A stretch of DNA of 39,635 nt from Gonium pectorale (GCA_001584585.1 LSYV01000003.1:3313319-3352953), one strand, 5' to 3'. Numbered from the stretch's first letter, positions 11,501-23,443 are shown. Translations and numbers: made by a program. The notes: generated by a model not told the origin, from the letters alone.

Positions 11501-12672
11501 ACCTCCTGCCGAGCCACGTGCTGATCATCCGGGAGGCTGCTAGCCCCAGCCAAGCAGCCCAGGGCGCTGTCATGGACGCAGCGGCGCAGGCCCTTATCGA
11601 CCTGACCGTTACGGTCGCCAAGGTGGCGTCGATATCCTCAGCAGAGGGCTTCAGGTTTCAAGGCGCCGCCCTGGCAGCTCTGATACCCCAGCTCCTCACG
11701 TCCGTCATGGATACGGCCTTCGACGCGCAGCACCGCACGGAGGCCAACCGCGGCAGCGGCGAGCTGGTGATCAGTGAGGCTGTGGGGGCGCAGCTCAAAG
11801 GGGCAGCCGTCCTGGCGTGGTGCGCCGCCGCCCGGGCCACCACGGGCGTCTTCGAGGAGGCGCCACGGGAGATGGGCACCCTCCGCGGGATGGGAGGTGG
11901 GCTGCCGCACATGGCCAACGCCCTCTATGCGGGCGTCGTCTCCCTGGCCGACCACCTGGTGCCGCCGTACGGTCTGCGCGCGGCCCACATGCCCCGGCTG
12001 CTCCGCGCCATGTGCCGCCTGGTCACGCAGCAGCCGGCGCCAGGCGCCGGTGTCCCGCCGGACGGCAACATCATGGCCTTCGCGCAGTCGGTCATCGGCT
12101 CCCTGCTGGTGCTTGCCGCGCATGACCGACACAGCGCCCACGTGCGGTCCTGGCTGGCGGCAGGTGGCTCTGGGGACGCCTCGCGGGGAGGCGCCCGGGC
12201 CGGTGGTGCTGCTTCGGCGGCAGCGGAGGGTGCGGAGGGCTGTCTGGCTGCCGATGTCAAGGCGCTGGCAAAGCGGCTGGCGGCGCTGGGTCAGCGCGGG
12301 GACGCGAAGGTGCTCGTGGCGCTGCAGGCTGCCGCCGCCCGGGACTCCATTGCGCGGCTCGTGGGCAGCGGGGAGGAGGCAGCCGCACCTGAGGCAGCCG
12401 CGGGCTCAGCTCTGCAAGAGAGCGCCGAGCAGCTCAACGCGCAGTGGCGGCAAACGGCGGTGGCTGGGCACGCGCTGCCGGCCATTGTTGGCCCCGTCAC
12501 GCTCCCCCAGGCGTGCTCAAACCCGCTGTGCGACAACTTCAGCGGCGCGTCCGAGGCAGAGCTGCGGCCGCGCCGCTGCGCGGGCTGCCGGGCTGCGCGC
12601 TACTGCCGGCCCGAGTGCCAGCGGCAGCACTGGCAGGAGGGGCACAAGGAGGACTGCGGCAAGAGCGGCTGA
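8577..12672 (+). CDS. MYND-type zinc-finger protein, intact, four exons
   Basis: Exons 8577-8772, 8841-8994, 9822-11125 and 11357-12672 join in phase (1, 2, 1) through donors G|GTAACT, GG|GTAAGC and G|GTCAGT and matching AG acceptors, giving 989 codons plus TGA. The start is ATG in AAAATGGCG. Residues 1-930 are mostly helical, Leu/Ala-rich sequence without a domain I can name. The C-terminus is a MYND finger: Cys938, 943, 959, 962, 968, 972, His981 and Cys985, including RRCAGCRAARYC and CQRQHWQEGHKEDC. MYND fingers generally bind proline-rich peptides in partner proteins; chlorophyte genomes hold many such proteins of unknown role. A tandem relative, disabled, lies 1.3 kb downstream, and its matching reading frames independently support all four exons. 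TGTAA at 13191-13195 is a plausible polyadenylation signal. Partner and function cannot be read from sequence. Confidence 0.86.
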
Positions 12673-13190
12673 GTATGCAGGCTGTGCAGGCCCGGTACAA
12701 AGGCGGTGTGGCTGGAGATAGGGCAAGAGCACATTCTGTTTCGTTGCTGGATTTAATACCGTTATCTGGGCGAGTGCTCTGAGGCTAGGTCCGGGCTGGC
12801 CCGGTGCAGGACCTGTCCGACAAGCGGAGGCTGTGTACGGGAGTCGTGCCCAGGTAACCTGAGAGGCGGGGAACGTGCGTTGTGGTTTGCACTAGGACTG
12901 TACATTGGGTCCATTGCGGGTATGTGGATGCTAATGCGGCGGTCGCCCCGGGCTGTGCGGCGAGCCGCGCACGAGCCGGCCCTGCCCACGGGCATGTAGG
13001 ATTTGGCGCTTGCAGGTTTCCCGACTGGCTTCCTATGGCTACCTATATGTTGTTTGGCGCTAGTCTGGCGTCGCTGGTTCCCAAGAGCGAGATGCGGCAT
13101 GCGAAACGCGTCGAGCCGTTTAGCAGGCGTGCATGTGTTGTATGAACGGCGATGACAGGCGAAAGGTGGCCTTCCTGTCGATGCCCTGGT

Positions 13191-13195
13191 TGTAA
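13191..13195 (+). terminator. Candidate polyadenylation signal of the MYND gene
   Basis: TGTAA, the usual chlorophyte polyadenylation pentamer, about 520 bases after the MYND gene stop codon and the first copy downstream of it that I see. Confidence 0.45.
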
Positions 13196-13668
13196 TGCGC
13201 ACGTTGCCCTATGCGCCCCTGCGCGTGCTTGCCCCTGAAGAGTTCAGTATGGCCCGCCTTGGACCTGTGTCGAGTACGGCTTGCAAAGCGGAATTTCCTA
13301 TAAGCGGGCTATGGGTCGAGGGGCGCAAGTGCACAGGGGAGGTCTGACTTGTCTAGTACGCAGGGGCCGGATTCGTCATGGCACGATGGCAGCGGTGGTG
13401 CTGTCAAGGGCAGAACCGCTAGACGGTTGCACGCGGCGATCTGCGCAGGAGGCGTGCTCCCCAGTCGAGCTGTCACACAAACCCACAGGCGGCGGATCCA
13501 CGTGCCCACCCGAGCTGCACCTGTACATATGGTACCCGTGGCAACTCGCAGATCACAGCTTAGTAACATAGGGCATTGCATTACTGCGCCCAATAGCTGT
13601 CACAACGCCACCAGGCATGTGCTTGACGGCGCTCAAAGATGAAACTACTGTTACCAACGAGCTTTGCA

Positions 13669-13699
13669 CATGAATACTCATATGACGTGAGTATTCATG
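13669..13699. repeat. Perfect 12-bp inverted repeat (hairpin)
   Basis: CATGAATACTCA (13669-13680), seven-base loop TATGACG, then TGAGTATTCATG (13688-13699). The arms are exact reverse complements and notably AT-richer than the surroundings. It sits about 280 bases before the start of the MYND pseudogene. Confidence 0.85.
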
Positions 13700-13979
13700 C
13701 GACGTGAAACTGGCAAAGAGGGTCAAGCAGCGCTGCGCTTCCGGTCGAACTTGGTGTTCATGATACTCCTCCTTCTCGAACGTCGTTAGACGCGTCGAAG
13801 TGGATCCTGCTGAACTGTATATTGTCCTTATTAGTCTTGAAGGGCTTGCCCGGTCGGTTGCGAGCTCAGCTTTGCGGGCGACCCGCGGGCCACGATGGCG
13901 TTGCCTTCGCCAGTATTGACTGGCGCCTGCCCGGCCGCGGCACCCTGGATCGACCCTGCAGGCACGTTAGCTTGTCAGA

Positions 13980-16900
13980 ATGCCGAAAGCACCCGCTTGG
14001 CGCCTTCCGGTCCAGCGCCTGCACGCCTGCTTGGACCGGTACTGTGGCGGGGAAGGTAGAGGCAGCCAGGGAGCGTGACTCCTGGAGACCTCCAAAGCAG
14101 CAGTCAAGGATGCGGAGCTGCTTGAGGCAGCTTAGCCCGGGGACACTTCCAGAGTGGTCGGGAATCCACCATATATACAGCATTCCATGCCGCAAGCAGC
14201 GGCCCAAGCTCACCACGCGTTCGGGGTTTACCTCGTGGACTCGGGCTGCCTTACGACCGCCGGGAAGGCACTGCAGGCCGTTGCCCAGCAGATCAGCGGT
14301 GACGATGGACACAGCAACCGTATACTGAGCGACACTGCCAGGCAAGTTTGACATGGGGTCCCGAATGGTGAGTAGCGGGTGAAGGATTTCGCAACGACTG
14401 TACGTATAGCAGCGCGGGTGTGTGCAAGGATCTGCTTGCCCTGGTTAAGGTCAAGGCTTGAGAGCGAATGTTTGATGGAATCATGAATGCACGCAGCAGC
14501 ATCGTTCCGTCTCGGAGTTGGAGACGGCAATGAGGGTGGAGGACGCATTGATAAAGCGCGGTCCGGTCCGGTCCGCCATGCGACGCTGGAGGCTTTGTGC
14601 GCGGGACTGCTGATCCGCCAGGGCGGCACCTGCTGCAGCAGCTGTCGCATCCCTGCCTGGCGTCGGCGGTAGCCGCTGTCCTCGGTGTCTACCGCTGGCT
14701 GTGGGAGGAGCGCGCTGCGGGCGACACGCGCGGCACCGATGGCGGCAGCGGCGGCGCTTTCCACTCTTCAGGCGGCCCCCGGGGCCCGCCGCTGAGCGCC
14801 GGCGCCCATGTGGACTTGCTGCGCAGCACTCGCTGTGCCAGCCTCTACCTGTACCGCCTGATGAGGTGCCTGCACCACGTGCTGGTCGGCAGGAGCTGCC
14901 GCGAGCGCCAGGGCCACTTCGCCCACGACGCCGGCTTCTGCCAGCCCGCCTCCGCCACCCAGCGGCTGGTGGGCGTGCTGGTGGACAGCGGCCTGCTGCA
15001 GGAGCTCAGCGCCGCGGTACTGGCGCTGCCGCCGTCGCTCGGCGCCGCGGTCAGGAGCAGCTCTGCTGCGCCGGTTTCGGCCGTCTCGGAGCTGACACCA
15101 CGCGGCCTACGAGCGGGAGGCCCACAACGTGGCCCTCACTGTGGCCGCGGCCATGGCATTTATCCCCTACACGGCCGGCCAAATCATGCACGAGCAGGCG
15201 CCCTCACGGGACCTCGCCCCAGGGCGCCCGCAGTCGCCGCCGGCGCTGGTGCTGCGGCTGGCCCGGCCGCTGCTGGCGCCGGCCGTGCAGCGGCTGCAGC
15301 GCTGCCTGCTGGAGCGCTACATTCGGGACCACGGCGCCGACCGCGACGATATCAGCAGTGGAGAGGCTGGCGGCGGCGGCGGCCGGAGATTCAGCGGGCC
15401 GCTGCAGGAGGGCTTTGGACTGGAGGCCCACGAGGGCATGGACACGGCGCTCAAGCTCACCGGGACGGGCACCAGCCGTGTGAGGGACGAGGCGGAGGGC
15501 GACGCCCGCGTCGACTACATCCATTCGTACCTGCTCACGCCCGCCGTCGCAACGTGGGAGCTGTCGTGGAGACTGGGCATGTGCCCCGCGGCGGCGGCCC
15601 GCCGTCACTCCGGCCGCAGTGGCGCGGCAGCCGCCGCCGGCGCTGCCGCTGCCGCTGGGCAGCCCACGCTGCCGCCGCTGACGGTGCTCGAGATGCTGGA
15701 CGCGATCAGCACCGCCATGCGCGGCATACACAAGCAGCACTGTGACTTGGCTCTGCCCGCGCCCTGCCACGACACCAACGTGTTGCTGCGGACACAGAGC
15801 CTTATCCTGCAGACGGAGCGGGTGCCGCCGGCCGCCATGAACGCCCACAAGCCGGCGGCGATGGGCGCCCTGGCGGCGCTGCTGGCGGCCGCGAGCGACG
15901 CCTTTTAGCGGATGCGGCAACAGAACGCGGGCGCGCCGCCGTCGCCGCTGCAGGAGCGCGTCAAGGTGCACCGGCAGAGCATCCTGTCGTCGCTGCTGCG
16001 GTCTGCGGCTAGCGTGGGGAACGCGGGCGGTGAGCGGTGGGCCGGAGGGCGGTGCTGTTGCGAGCCTGCAGCTGCTCCAGGCGCTCAGAGGCCCCCGTGA
16101 CAGGCCTTTTAACGGCAGGGCAGCTCGGGTTAACAAAGCGTGCGCCTGCCTGCGTGTAGTTGGCGCTGGACCGTGACGCCGGTTCCCCTCGGCCCTTGGC
16201 TCTGGGGGCTTCCTGCCCTGCTGCTTGTCTCAGGCAACCGCGTCTGCTGTGCGATCAGGATCCCATACGCCCCGTCCTGTTCTCAATGGGCCCGTTGGCC
16301 CGTAACAGGTAATGACCTGCCACCGGACCTGGAGGTGGACATGTGCCGCCGCCTGCTGCGGGCTGACTGGCTGCGGACCGTGGACCGCACGCTGCGGCTG
16401 CTGGCCAACATCGACGTGGCCGCCACGGGGGAGCTCTTCTCCCTCCTGTTCTTCCTGCCCAAACCGGTGGGCATCGCCATGGAGGCAGCCTCTGGCACCG
16501 CCTACGCTGTCACCGCAAACCCGGCACGGCGGCGGCCGGCAACGCCATCAGCAGCTTGAACGCCGTTGTCATGGACCTGGTCGCACTCATGAGTACGACA
16601 GCCAAGGTCACGTCTGTGTACGGCAATCGGATGGACTCGCCCGACTTCGCGGCCGTCGCGACCTCGGTCTCGCCTGGGCTGCAGTTGCTCACCAGCCAGC
16701 CGCTCCTCCTGACCGGCAGCTGCGTCCTGTCCTGCTTCATGAGGTGTCTGTTGCCCGCGCTGCGCGACATTGCCCTGGATGCCCAGGAGGCGACCGCCGT
16801 GCTCAGGAACGCGATGGCGGCTCTGTCATCAAGCCTCGTCTCGCACCTGGTCTCCCTGGTCGAACTCCTGGTGCAGCCGTACGCCCACATGCCCCGGCTG

Positions 16901-17570
16901 CTCCGCGCCATGTGCCTCCTGGCCACGCAGCAGCCGGCGCCAGGGGCGTCCGCTTCGGGCGCGGCCTCTGGCGGCGCCTTGGCCGATCAGGAGACCCTCA
17001 ACTGCGCGGATGACGTCGTCAACGCGCTGCTCGCACTGGCGTCGCATGACGTGCACAGCGCCGACGTGCGGTCCTGGCTGGCGGGCAGCGGCTCGGTAGG
17101 CGGCGCAGGTGCGGGCGGCGGCGGCGGCCGCCGCAGCCGCCGAGGGCGCGGAAGGCTGCCTTGCCGCGGATGTGAAGACACTGGCGTCTCGGCTGGAGGC
17201 GCTGGGGCAGCAGGGCGGCGCGCACGTACTTGTGGAGCTGCAGCTTGCCGCCGCGCGGGCGTCACTTGAAGGAGCACAGGCAGGCGGGGAGGAGGCAGCA
17301 CGCTCCTGGCCGCAGACCGGCGACGCCGCGTTCCGGACAGGCGCGCTCCAGATCAGGATGTAATGGGAGTCAGTGACGGGATACATGAACTGGCCGGCTG
17401 TGGTTGTTGGGAACGTGGAGCCCCCGAAGATGTGCGCCAACCCTCGCTGCGAGAATTTTGAGGGGTCTGTTGAGGCGGAGCTGCGGCTGCGGCGGTGCGC
17501 CGGCTGCCGGGCGGTGCGGTACTGCGGGGCCGAGTGCCAGCGGGCGCACTGGACTGCGGGCCAGAACTAG
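13980..17570 (+). pseudogene. Disabled tandem copy of the MYND zinc-finger gene
   Basis: Every part of the neighbour at 8577-12672 has a counterpart. Exon 1: ATG 13980, MPKAPAWRLPVQRL..., then a frame change and stops at 14076 and 14133. Exon 2: about 14190-14340, sharing VDSGCL, ending at a GC-type donor (CAG|GCAAGT). Exon 3: about 14560-16029. Exon 4: 16309-17570, ending in a MYND-like finger. Lesions seen: a net 16-base deletion near 14626 relative to the intact gene, a frame change between 15075 and 15105, in-frame TAG at 15906-15908, frame changes near 16520 and 17110, in-frame TAA at 17361-17363 where the live copy has Gln, and TAG at 17568-17570 that removes the last Cys and follows loss of the finger His. 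Splice sites at 16030 (GTGAGC) and 16308 (AG) persist. Some single-base shifts in GC runs could be sequencing errors, but the stops and the 16-base deletion cannot all be. Confidence 0.83.
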
Positions 17571-18749
17571 GACTGCGGTCGCCGGCCCTGATGGACTCAG
17601 CTGTCGGTATTACGGTATAGAAAGTGCGTGCGTTAGGAGCCAGCAGGTTCTGGGAATCACGAGACGGCCCCTGCCGGGACTGCAGCGCGCTTTATCTTCA
17701 CAATGGGTTTCTGGGTTGCAGGGGAGCCGGGGCCTGCATACTGTGCAGCAGGCAAGCGATGCGAATGGCGCCCGGCGCGACTGTTGCGCCCTGCAACATA
17801 TGCATTTGAGCTTTGGTGTGTTTCACACAGTGCATTGTGTCCGTGTGCATGGCGCGCCCGCCGTCCGATGTTTGATCGCGGGTACTACGGTGGGGCAGTG
17901 CTGTCGGCGCGAAGTAATGCACGTTGCATGGTGTTGTAAGCGCACCATCCCGAAGCAATCGCTGCGAATACATGCAGTGGCGCGGTTGAATGCGTGCTAG
18001 TAGTGCAGGTTTTGTGGTATGTTGAAGGCGTTGAAGCGGTTTTGGGCAGGCCGCCAAGACGCACGGCTGCGAGCTTGATGGGACCTGCCTTCGATGCAAC
18101 CCAGCCGGGGCTTGCCGCGGGGTTGCCGGTGGGCCTGTGTCGGAAGGGGTAACGTTAGAGGTTTCTGAGGCCTTGCATACCAGCAACCGGGCTACTGGGA
18201 CCTGCAAGACCTCTCCCGCTCGTGCAGATAGCCCTGGCTAGCCACTCTCGGCACCCTGGTGTGTTACGGGCAAATACAAGAGGATTGCTTGTCTGCTGTA
18301 GCGTGGTTGCTGGACGGACGGTGTCAAGGCGACCAATCTGCGTGGTCTCGGAAGTGTCTGGGGGTCCACTGCTTTCCAGGTCGCCCCCTGCTGGTCTGAG
18401 CCCTGCTAGCCCCTGGACTGGCAGCGTTGCAAGCTTCTGCATCGCTAGCATTATCGTGAGCTTCATTCCGTCCGGCAGACCTGGACATAGTACATCGTCA
18501 TCGCCACCAGGGTCACTCCCCTTGGAGGCGCTGTCAGCGCAAAGGTCAGCCGAATCGAGCTTCCCTGCTGCAGAACCCTGCGCAAGGCCCCGGTAACTGC
18601 CGAGTCATGCGGTTCCGGGGCTGTCGTCCGGTGCGTTCCACGATCCAGCCTCCCCTCAGCTGAGAAAGAGCACCCTTATGGATGGCAATGTAATCAATAC
18701 ATCGGTAACATATACATAACAGCCGCAACGGCGCATCGGCCGCAACGGC
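17571..18749. other. Spacer between the MYND pseudogene and INTS9
   Basis: No gene is recognised. TGTAA at 17935-17939 may be the fossil polyadenylation signal of the MYND pseudogene. The last 150 bases before the INTS9 start are relatively AT-rich (around 18680-18725) and would be its 5' UTR or promoter; no TATA-like box can be assigned with confidence. Confidence 0.45.
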
Positions 18750-21700
18750 ATGAAATTGGTGGGTGCAACTCCTGTGTGACCCGCACAAGCAATCAATACA
18801 GGACCTCTTATAGCACAATGTGACTACTCTTCCTTCTGCAGATCTGCGTCGGCGTCGGGTCATGCCGCTGCCTGGTGCTGCGCTTCCGAAAGGCCAACAT
18901 CCTCCTCGACTGCGCGACGCCGCTGTACGCTTGCCTCGCAGCGCTCGGACGCGAAGGTCATGGCGATGACGCAGCCGCACCGGGGCACGACCCGGCGGCA
19001 GGCATGAATGCTGGCGGGGCTGCGGGTCAGGCCGGCGGCAACCTCGCGGACCTTACGCCATTCCTGCCGGTACGTTCCGCCTCAGCGTGCCCGCAACGCA
19101 CGCCAACTCTCATGTGCATTCATGAGCATGGCCAGCCCGACAGTCTCCCCTTCTGCGCCTTGCCCATCAAGCCCGCCTTCATCTGCTGCTGCCACAGTTG
19201 CTCCAAAACATGGAGATCCATGCCGCGCTCATCAGCAGCCCGGAGGCCCTACTGGCACTGCCACACCTCGTCACATCCGACCGGACGTGGGGCGCCAGTG
19301 ACGCCGGCCCCCCAAGCGGCCACCTCGGCGAGCGGGTTCCAGCGAGCACCGGCGCAGCGGCCAGCGGGCCAGACGGGCCGGCCTGGCACCATATAGGGCC
19401 CATTCGTGGGCCCGTCTACTGCACGCGGGCTGCGCTGGACGCGGCTGAGCAGCTGGCAGCAGAGCGACTTGCGGCGGAGTCTGCCGCTGCCGCCACTGTA
19501 GCGGGCACTGCTCCCGGGCGCGCCCCTGCTGGTGCCAAAGGAAGGCGGCGCGCAAGTGACCCCCCACGGATGCGGGCTGACAGCCATGCCGCAGGGCGTT
19601 CGCCGGCGACGGGTGCTGCGCTTCCGGCAGTGCCGTCCAGTGCGGAACTGGGCCTGCACGTGTCGGACCGTCAAGAGGCCATCCTGGAGGCCTGTTGGCG
19701 GGCGCGGCCTGGGTGGCGGGCGGTGCGGCACTGCCTCGACCGCGTACGGCCCGTACGATATGGTCAGGTTGTGTCGCTGGACTCGTACGAGCTGACGGCG
19801 GCAGCGTATCCTTCGGGCAGCGGCTTCGGCCACGCTGTGTGGCAGATCACCGACGGGGCCGAGTAAGTTGCAGCTCAAACTGCTAGGTCTATGCGTTGAG
19901 GGGCGGGCTGGCAGCAAATCCGTATGACAAGATGGGGCGGGTTGCTGGTGCGACGCCGTTGCCCTTCGTCTTGCGCCAAACGGCCTATACCCTGCCAATC
20001 CGGGAGTGCGGGACCGCGGCGAAGGGCGGCACAGGGTGCTTGCATTCAGTTGGCTCAGGGTCCTTGCCGGGGTCACACTGTCTGAACCTCATTGCATGCG
20101 CTCCCCGTACGGCCTCTCGCCCCACATCCGTGTAGCGCTTACACCTGGCCCCATCTCACCCCTACGCTCGCCCCACCCGCCCCCACCCCCAGGCGTTGCC
20201 GCACGCTGCTCTACCTGCCGGACGCTGCCCCCGCGCACCCCTTCGCCCCGCCGCTGCCTCTAGAGCTGCTCCGTGGCCCGGACGCGCTCATTCTCGCGCC
20301 CGATATGCTCGCGCCTCCTCAGCGTCCTCCCACGCAGCAGCAGCGGACGTCAGGCGAGCCAGGGGCGCCACGGGCTCCCCATCACGCCCCGACCCACGCG
20401 GCCACCCGGCCGCCAATGCCGGCCATCAAGGAGCTGGTGCTGCGGGCGGTGGTCTCGGGCGGCAGTGCGCTGTTGCTCGTGCACGCAAACGGTGAGGAGC
20501 GACAAGGGCTACGAGGAGCTGTAGGGCATCGATGTCCGGGGGAAGCACATCATCGCCCCGCTGGCATTGCGCGACCAAGGGCCAGGTCAGCAGCCCCCGC
20601 TGATGCGCCTCTACAAGAATGTGGATGTGCGCCTCGGGCTCAAGACCGCTCTCGTAGCACGCAAAAGTGGCATTTGCAAGGTGTCCGGTGTTCGGTTGTA
20701 CTGCAGCTGTGCACCACACGCCCAATGTGTTTCGCCAGGACCGCCCTTTGCCCTTCGCCTTTGTGTCAGCAGGTGAGGCGTGGGAGCTTTTGGAGGGCTT
20801 GGCGGGTGCGTTGGCGTCCGCAGACCTGGGCTCGGTGCCCTTGGCGCTGCTGGGACCCATGGGTCGGCCCAGCCTGGCGCTGGCGGCATGCTCGCTGGAG
20901 GCGTTGGCACCAGAGCGGCAGGCAGCGGTCTACCGGCCGCAGCACCCCTTTGCGTTCGACTCGCTAATCAAGGTGGGTCGGCACGCCGCATGCGGCAACC
21001 CCGCGTCCAACGGGAAGACATGACGGAATCACCGTCCGGAAGGGCTGGCTCAATGTCAGAAGAGGCTGAAGGAACAGTCGCTTGTCAGTGCAGACCACGA
21101 CGGGGTATGGGGTGGCTAGGGTACTTGTGGCGGGCCGTGGCAAGCAACGAGCCCGGTACATGAGGATCAGCACATGTAACGCTGGGAGGGCACGCGCCGA
21201 TCGGCTCCAAGGCGAAGGTGCTTGCATTGTGGGCATGCAGGCCAAGCTCGTGAGGGCCAGTATCTCTAGGAGCCTTGGGTGTTGTTTGCAAACATGGCAT
21301 CTTACACATGTGCCCCTTCGCCGTTGCCCCGCAGGCCGGTCGGCTGCTGGTAGCTCCGTCTCTTGGGGAGGGGGACCCCGCGCTGCAGCGCTGCCTGGAC
21401 CAGCCGTCGGTGTTCCTGGCGGCGGCCGACTCGCTCCACTACGAAGGAGGTAGGTATAATGTCCCGGGGCTGGGCGTTTCCTGCGAAGCGTGCGGGTGCG
21501 TGCTCGAGGCATTGTGGCATGCACGGCCCCCCAGCTTCTGCTTTGCAGCCTCCGCCGTCCCCTGAAAGCCATGCTCCACCGCCGACGAGATGCCCGCATA
21601 CGTCGCGGCCACTGTAAGTGGCTGAATGCAAAGCAAGGGAGTATGCTCCCTCGCTTTGCAGCACCTGCTGAATTCGACCCTACCGCGGCCATCAGCCTGC

Positions 21701-23443
21701 AGCTTACCATACGTTGCGGGGGGGGGGGGCTCCCTTCCTCAGGTCCCGCACTCGAGCTCCTGCTCCGCCTGGGGCCCGATCCGCGCAGCGTTCTCATACT
21801 ACCATCAGCCGCTCCACCGGCGGTGTTGCCCGGCATACGGCGCCTGTACGACAGAGCGGCATCGGTTGAGGCGCCCGCCACGCGCCCCACCCCTAGCACC
21901 TGCACGGTGACGGCGACGCCAGCGACGGCGGCCACGAATGTCGCTGCGCCTCCGCTGCTCCGCATGCAGCTTGCACACCTCCCGCTGCGCGGCTGCGGCC
22001 CCTGCGCCGGGCCCCCGCCTTCTGCCGCCCTGGAGCTGCTGACCCGCTTGCAGCCTCGGCACCTGCTGCTTAGCCAGCGAGACCTGGAGGCCCTGCGCGG
22101 GCGGCAGCGGGAGCTTGCGGCGGACCAGAGCGCGCTGGGAGGCGGCGAGATCAGGTTCGTCAGGGAGGCAAGGGATCGCGGATCTCATCTCATCATCTAA
22201 CCTGGAACACGAACGGGGTCGCAGTGCAAGCCGTGCGTGAACACCAAACAACAACGGGAATGCTGCCCTGATTTTGGCGAGCCCTACTGGCGCTTGCGCT
22301 TCGTCTCGAAGCCGAGCTTTATCGATTCCCGGAAAGCGCTCGGCTGCCGGCCGCTTACTTCAGCAGCGTCTTAGCCTTAACATTCTGGAGCCCTTGCGCC
22401 CTACCTATGCCGCTTCCTGCCTTCCTGCCTGCCCACTAACACTGTCTGCCTGCCTGCGCCGCAGCCCACCGCCGCTGGCCCGTGAGAGCGTTGTGCCGTA
22501 CAGCTGGCTGAGCCAGTCCCGGGTGGCGCTGCCTCGCAACGTGGCGGGGGCGCTGGTGGACCCGGAGCTGCTGCAGCGGCTGCACTGGCTGCCGGGCGGG
22601 CCGGGGCTGCAGGTGGGACGAGGCCGCCTGCTATATTTGTTGTACGTCAAGTAGCGCTTTATGCGGGTCCGTGCCACCGCACCTACGCGTTGGCGGGCTC
22701 TGATGACGCACTCCTCTACCAAACCAGTTACCTTACTTGAATCCTTGCCGCTATGTCACTTCCCCGTGTTCCTTTGTCCCACATACCTAGTACCGGCTGT
22801 AACGTATGATGTCCTTGCGTAGATATGATTCGGACCCTTTCGTACGCCCCCGCCCGTCCCAGCTCGCCCGCCTGAACACGCTGCTCACGTTCCGGGACGG
22901 CGCCTGGCACGCCGACACGCTGCTCGGGGGCTCCTCCAGCGCCAACGCGGTGGCGGCGGGGCTGGCGGTGGCAGGCGGCGGCGCGGTGGCGGCGGATCAG
23001 CTGCTTCTGGCAGTGGAGGGGCGGCCGGCGCTGGGTGGTCTGCTGGAGTCGCTGGCGGGTGCGGGCTTGACCCGGGTAGCGGTGGAGGCGGATGGCGAGG
23101 TGGGTTGCTGGCTGGGTTATGCAGGGGCACGTAACGGGAGACCGGCAGCCGGCACTAGTGTTTTCCATGTGTTCGGGTGTTTGTCTTCGCATTGCTGACT
23201 CGCATCATATGAGCTGCCTTGTCCAGTGCCTGTACGGATGTCCAGTATTGCCAGGCTTGGCGCCACCAAAGGCCTCGCTGCCTTCACGACTGCGGCCCCT
23301 GCCCATAGGTGACCCGTATCCGGTTGGATGGCACGGATGCCGAGCTGCTGCTGCGGCCCGGCGGCGCGCACATCGACACGTCGTGCCCCGCGCTCCGCCA
23401 CGTGCTCACCACTTGCCTCATGGCCCAGCTGACGGTCCTGTGA
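18750..23443 (+). CDS. INTS9: Integrator complex subunit 9, ten exons
   Basis: Exons 18750-18758, 18842-19069, 19198-19862, 20193-20491, 20773-20972, 21335-21449, 21743-22154, 22465-22612, 22863-23099 and 23309-23443 join without a frame break into 815 codons (human INTS9 is 658 aa). Matches to INTS9 run from end to end: the MKL start, VLRFRKANILLDC for the first metallo-beta-lactamase strand, HAALISSPEALLALPHL where active family members carry HxHxDH, the LLYLPDAAPAHPF and GGSALLLVHANGEAWELLEGL segments of the beta-CASP region, PRHLLLSQRDLEAL, and a C-terminal domain ending VLTTCLMAQLTVL. The zinc-binding HxHxDH motif is absent, as in other INTS9, which is the catalytically inactive partner of the INTS11 endonuclease in nuclear snRNA and mRNA 3'-end cleavage. 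Algal additions include a low-complexity stretch at about residues 150-230. The nine-base first exon is the least certain part. Confidence 0.9.
21627..21660. repeat. 15-bp near-perfect hairpin inside an INTS9 intron
   Basis: TGCAAAGCAAGGGAG (21627-21641), loop TATG, CTCCCTCGCTTTGCA (21646-21660); one mismatched pair (an A:C). It lies in the intron between INTS9 exons 6 and 7 (21450-21742), which also contains a run of about eleven G shortly before its acceptor. Confidence 0.8.

Larger units (their letters stand above)
12673..13979. other. 3' UTR and spacer between the MYND copies
   Basis: Holds the probable 3' UTR of the intact MYND gene and then unassigned sequence. Short open frames show no domain. 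A perfect hairpin lies at 13669-13699. Confidence 0.5.

Noticed and set aside
15204..16136. 310-codon minus-strand open frame opposite the MYND pseudogene
   Set aside because: Antisense shadow of the former exon 3; no domain or start context.
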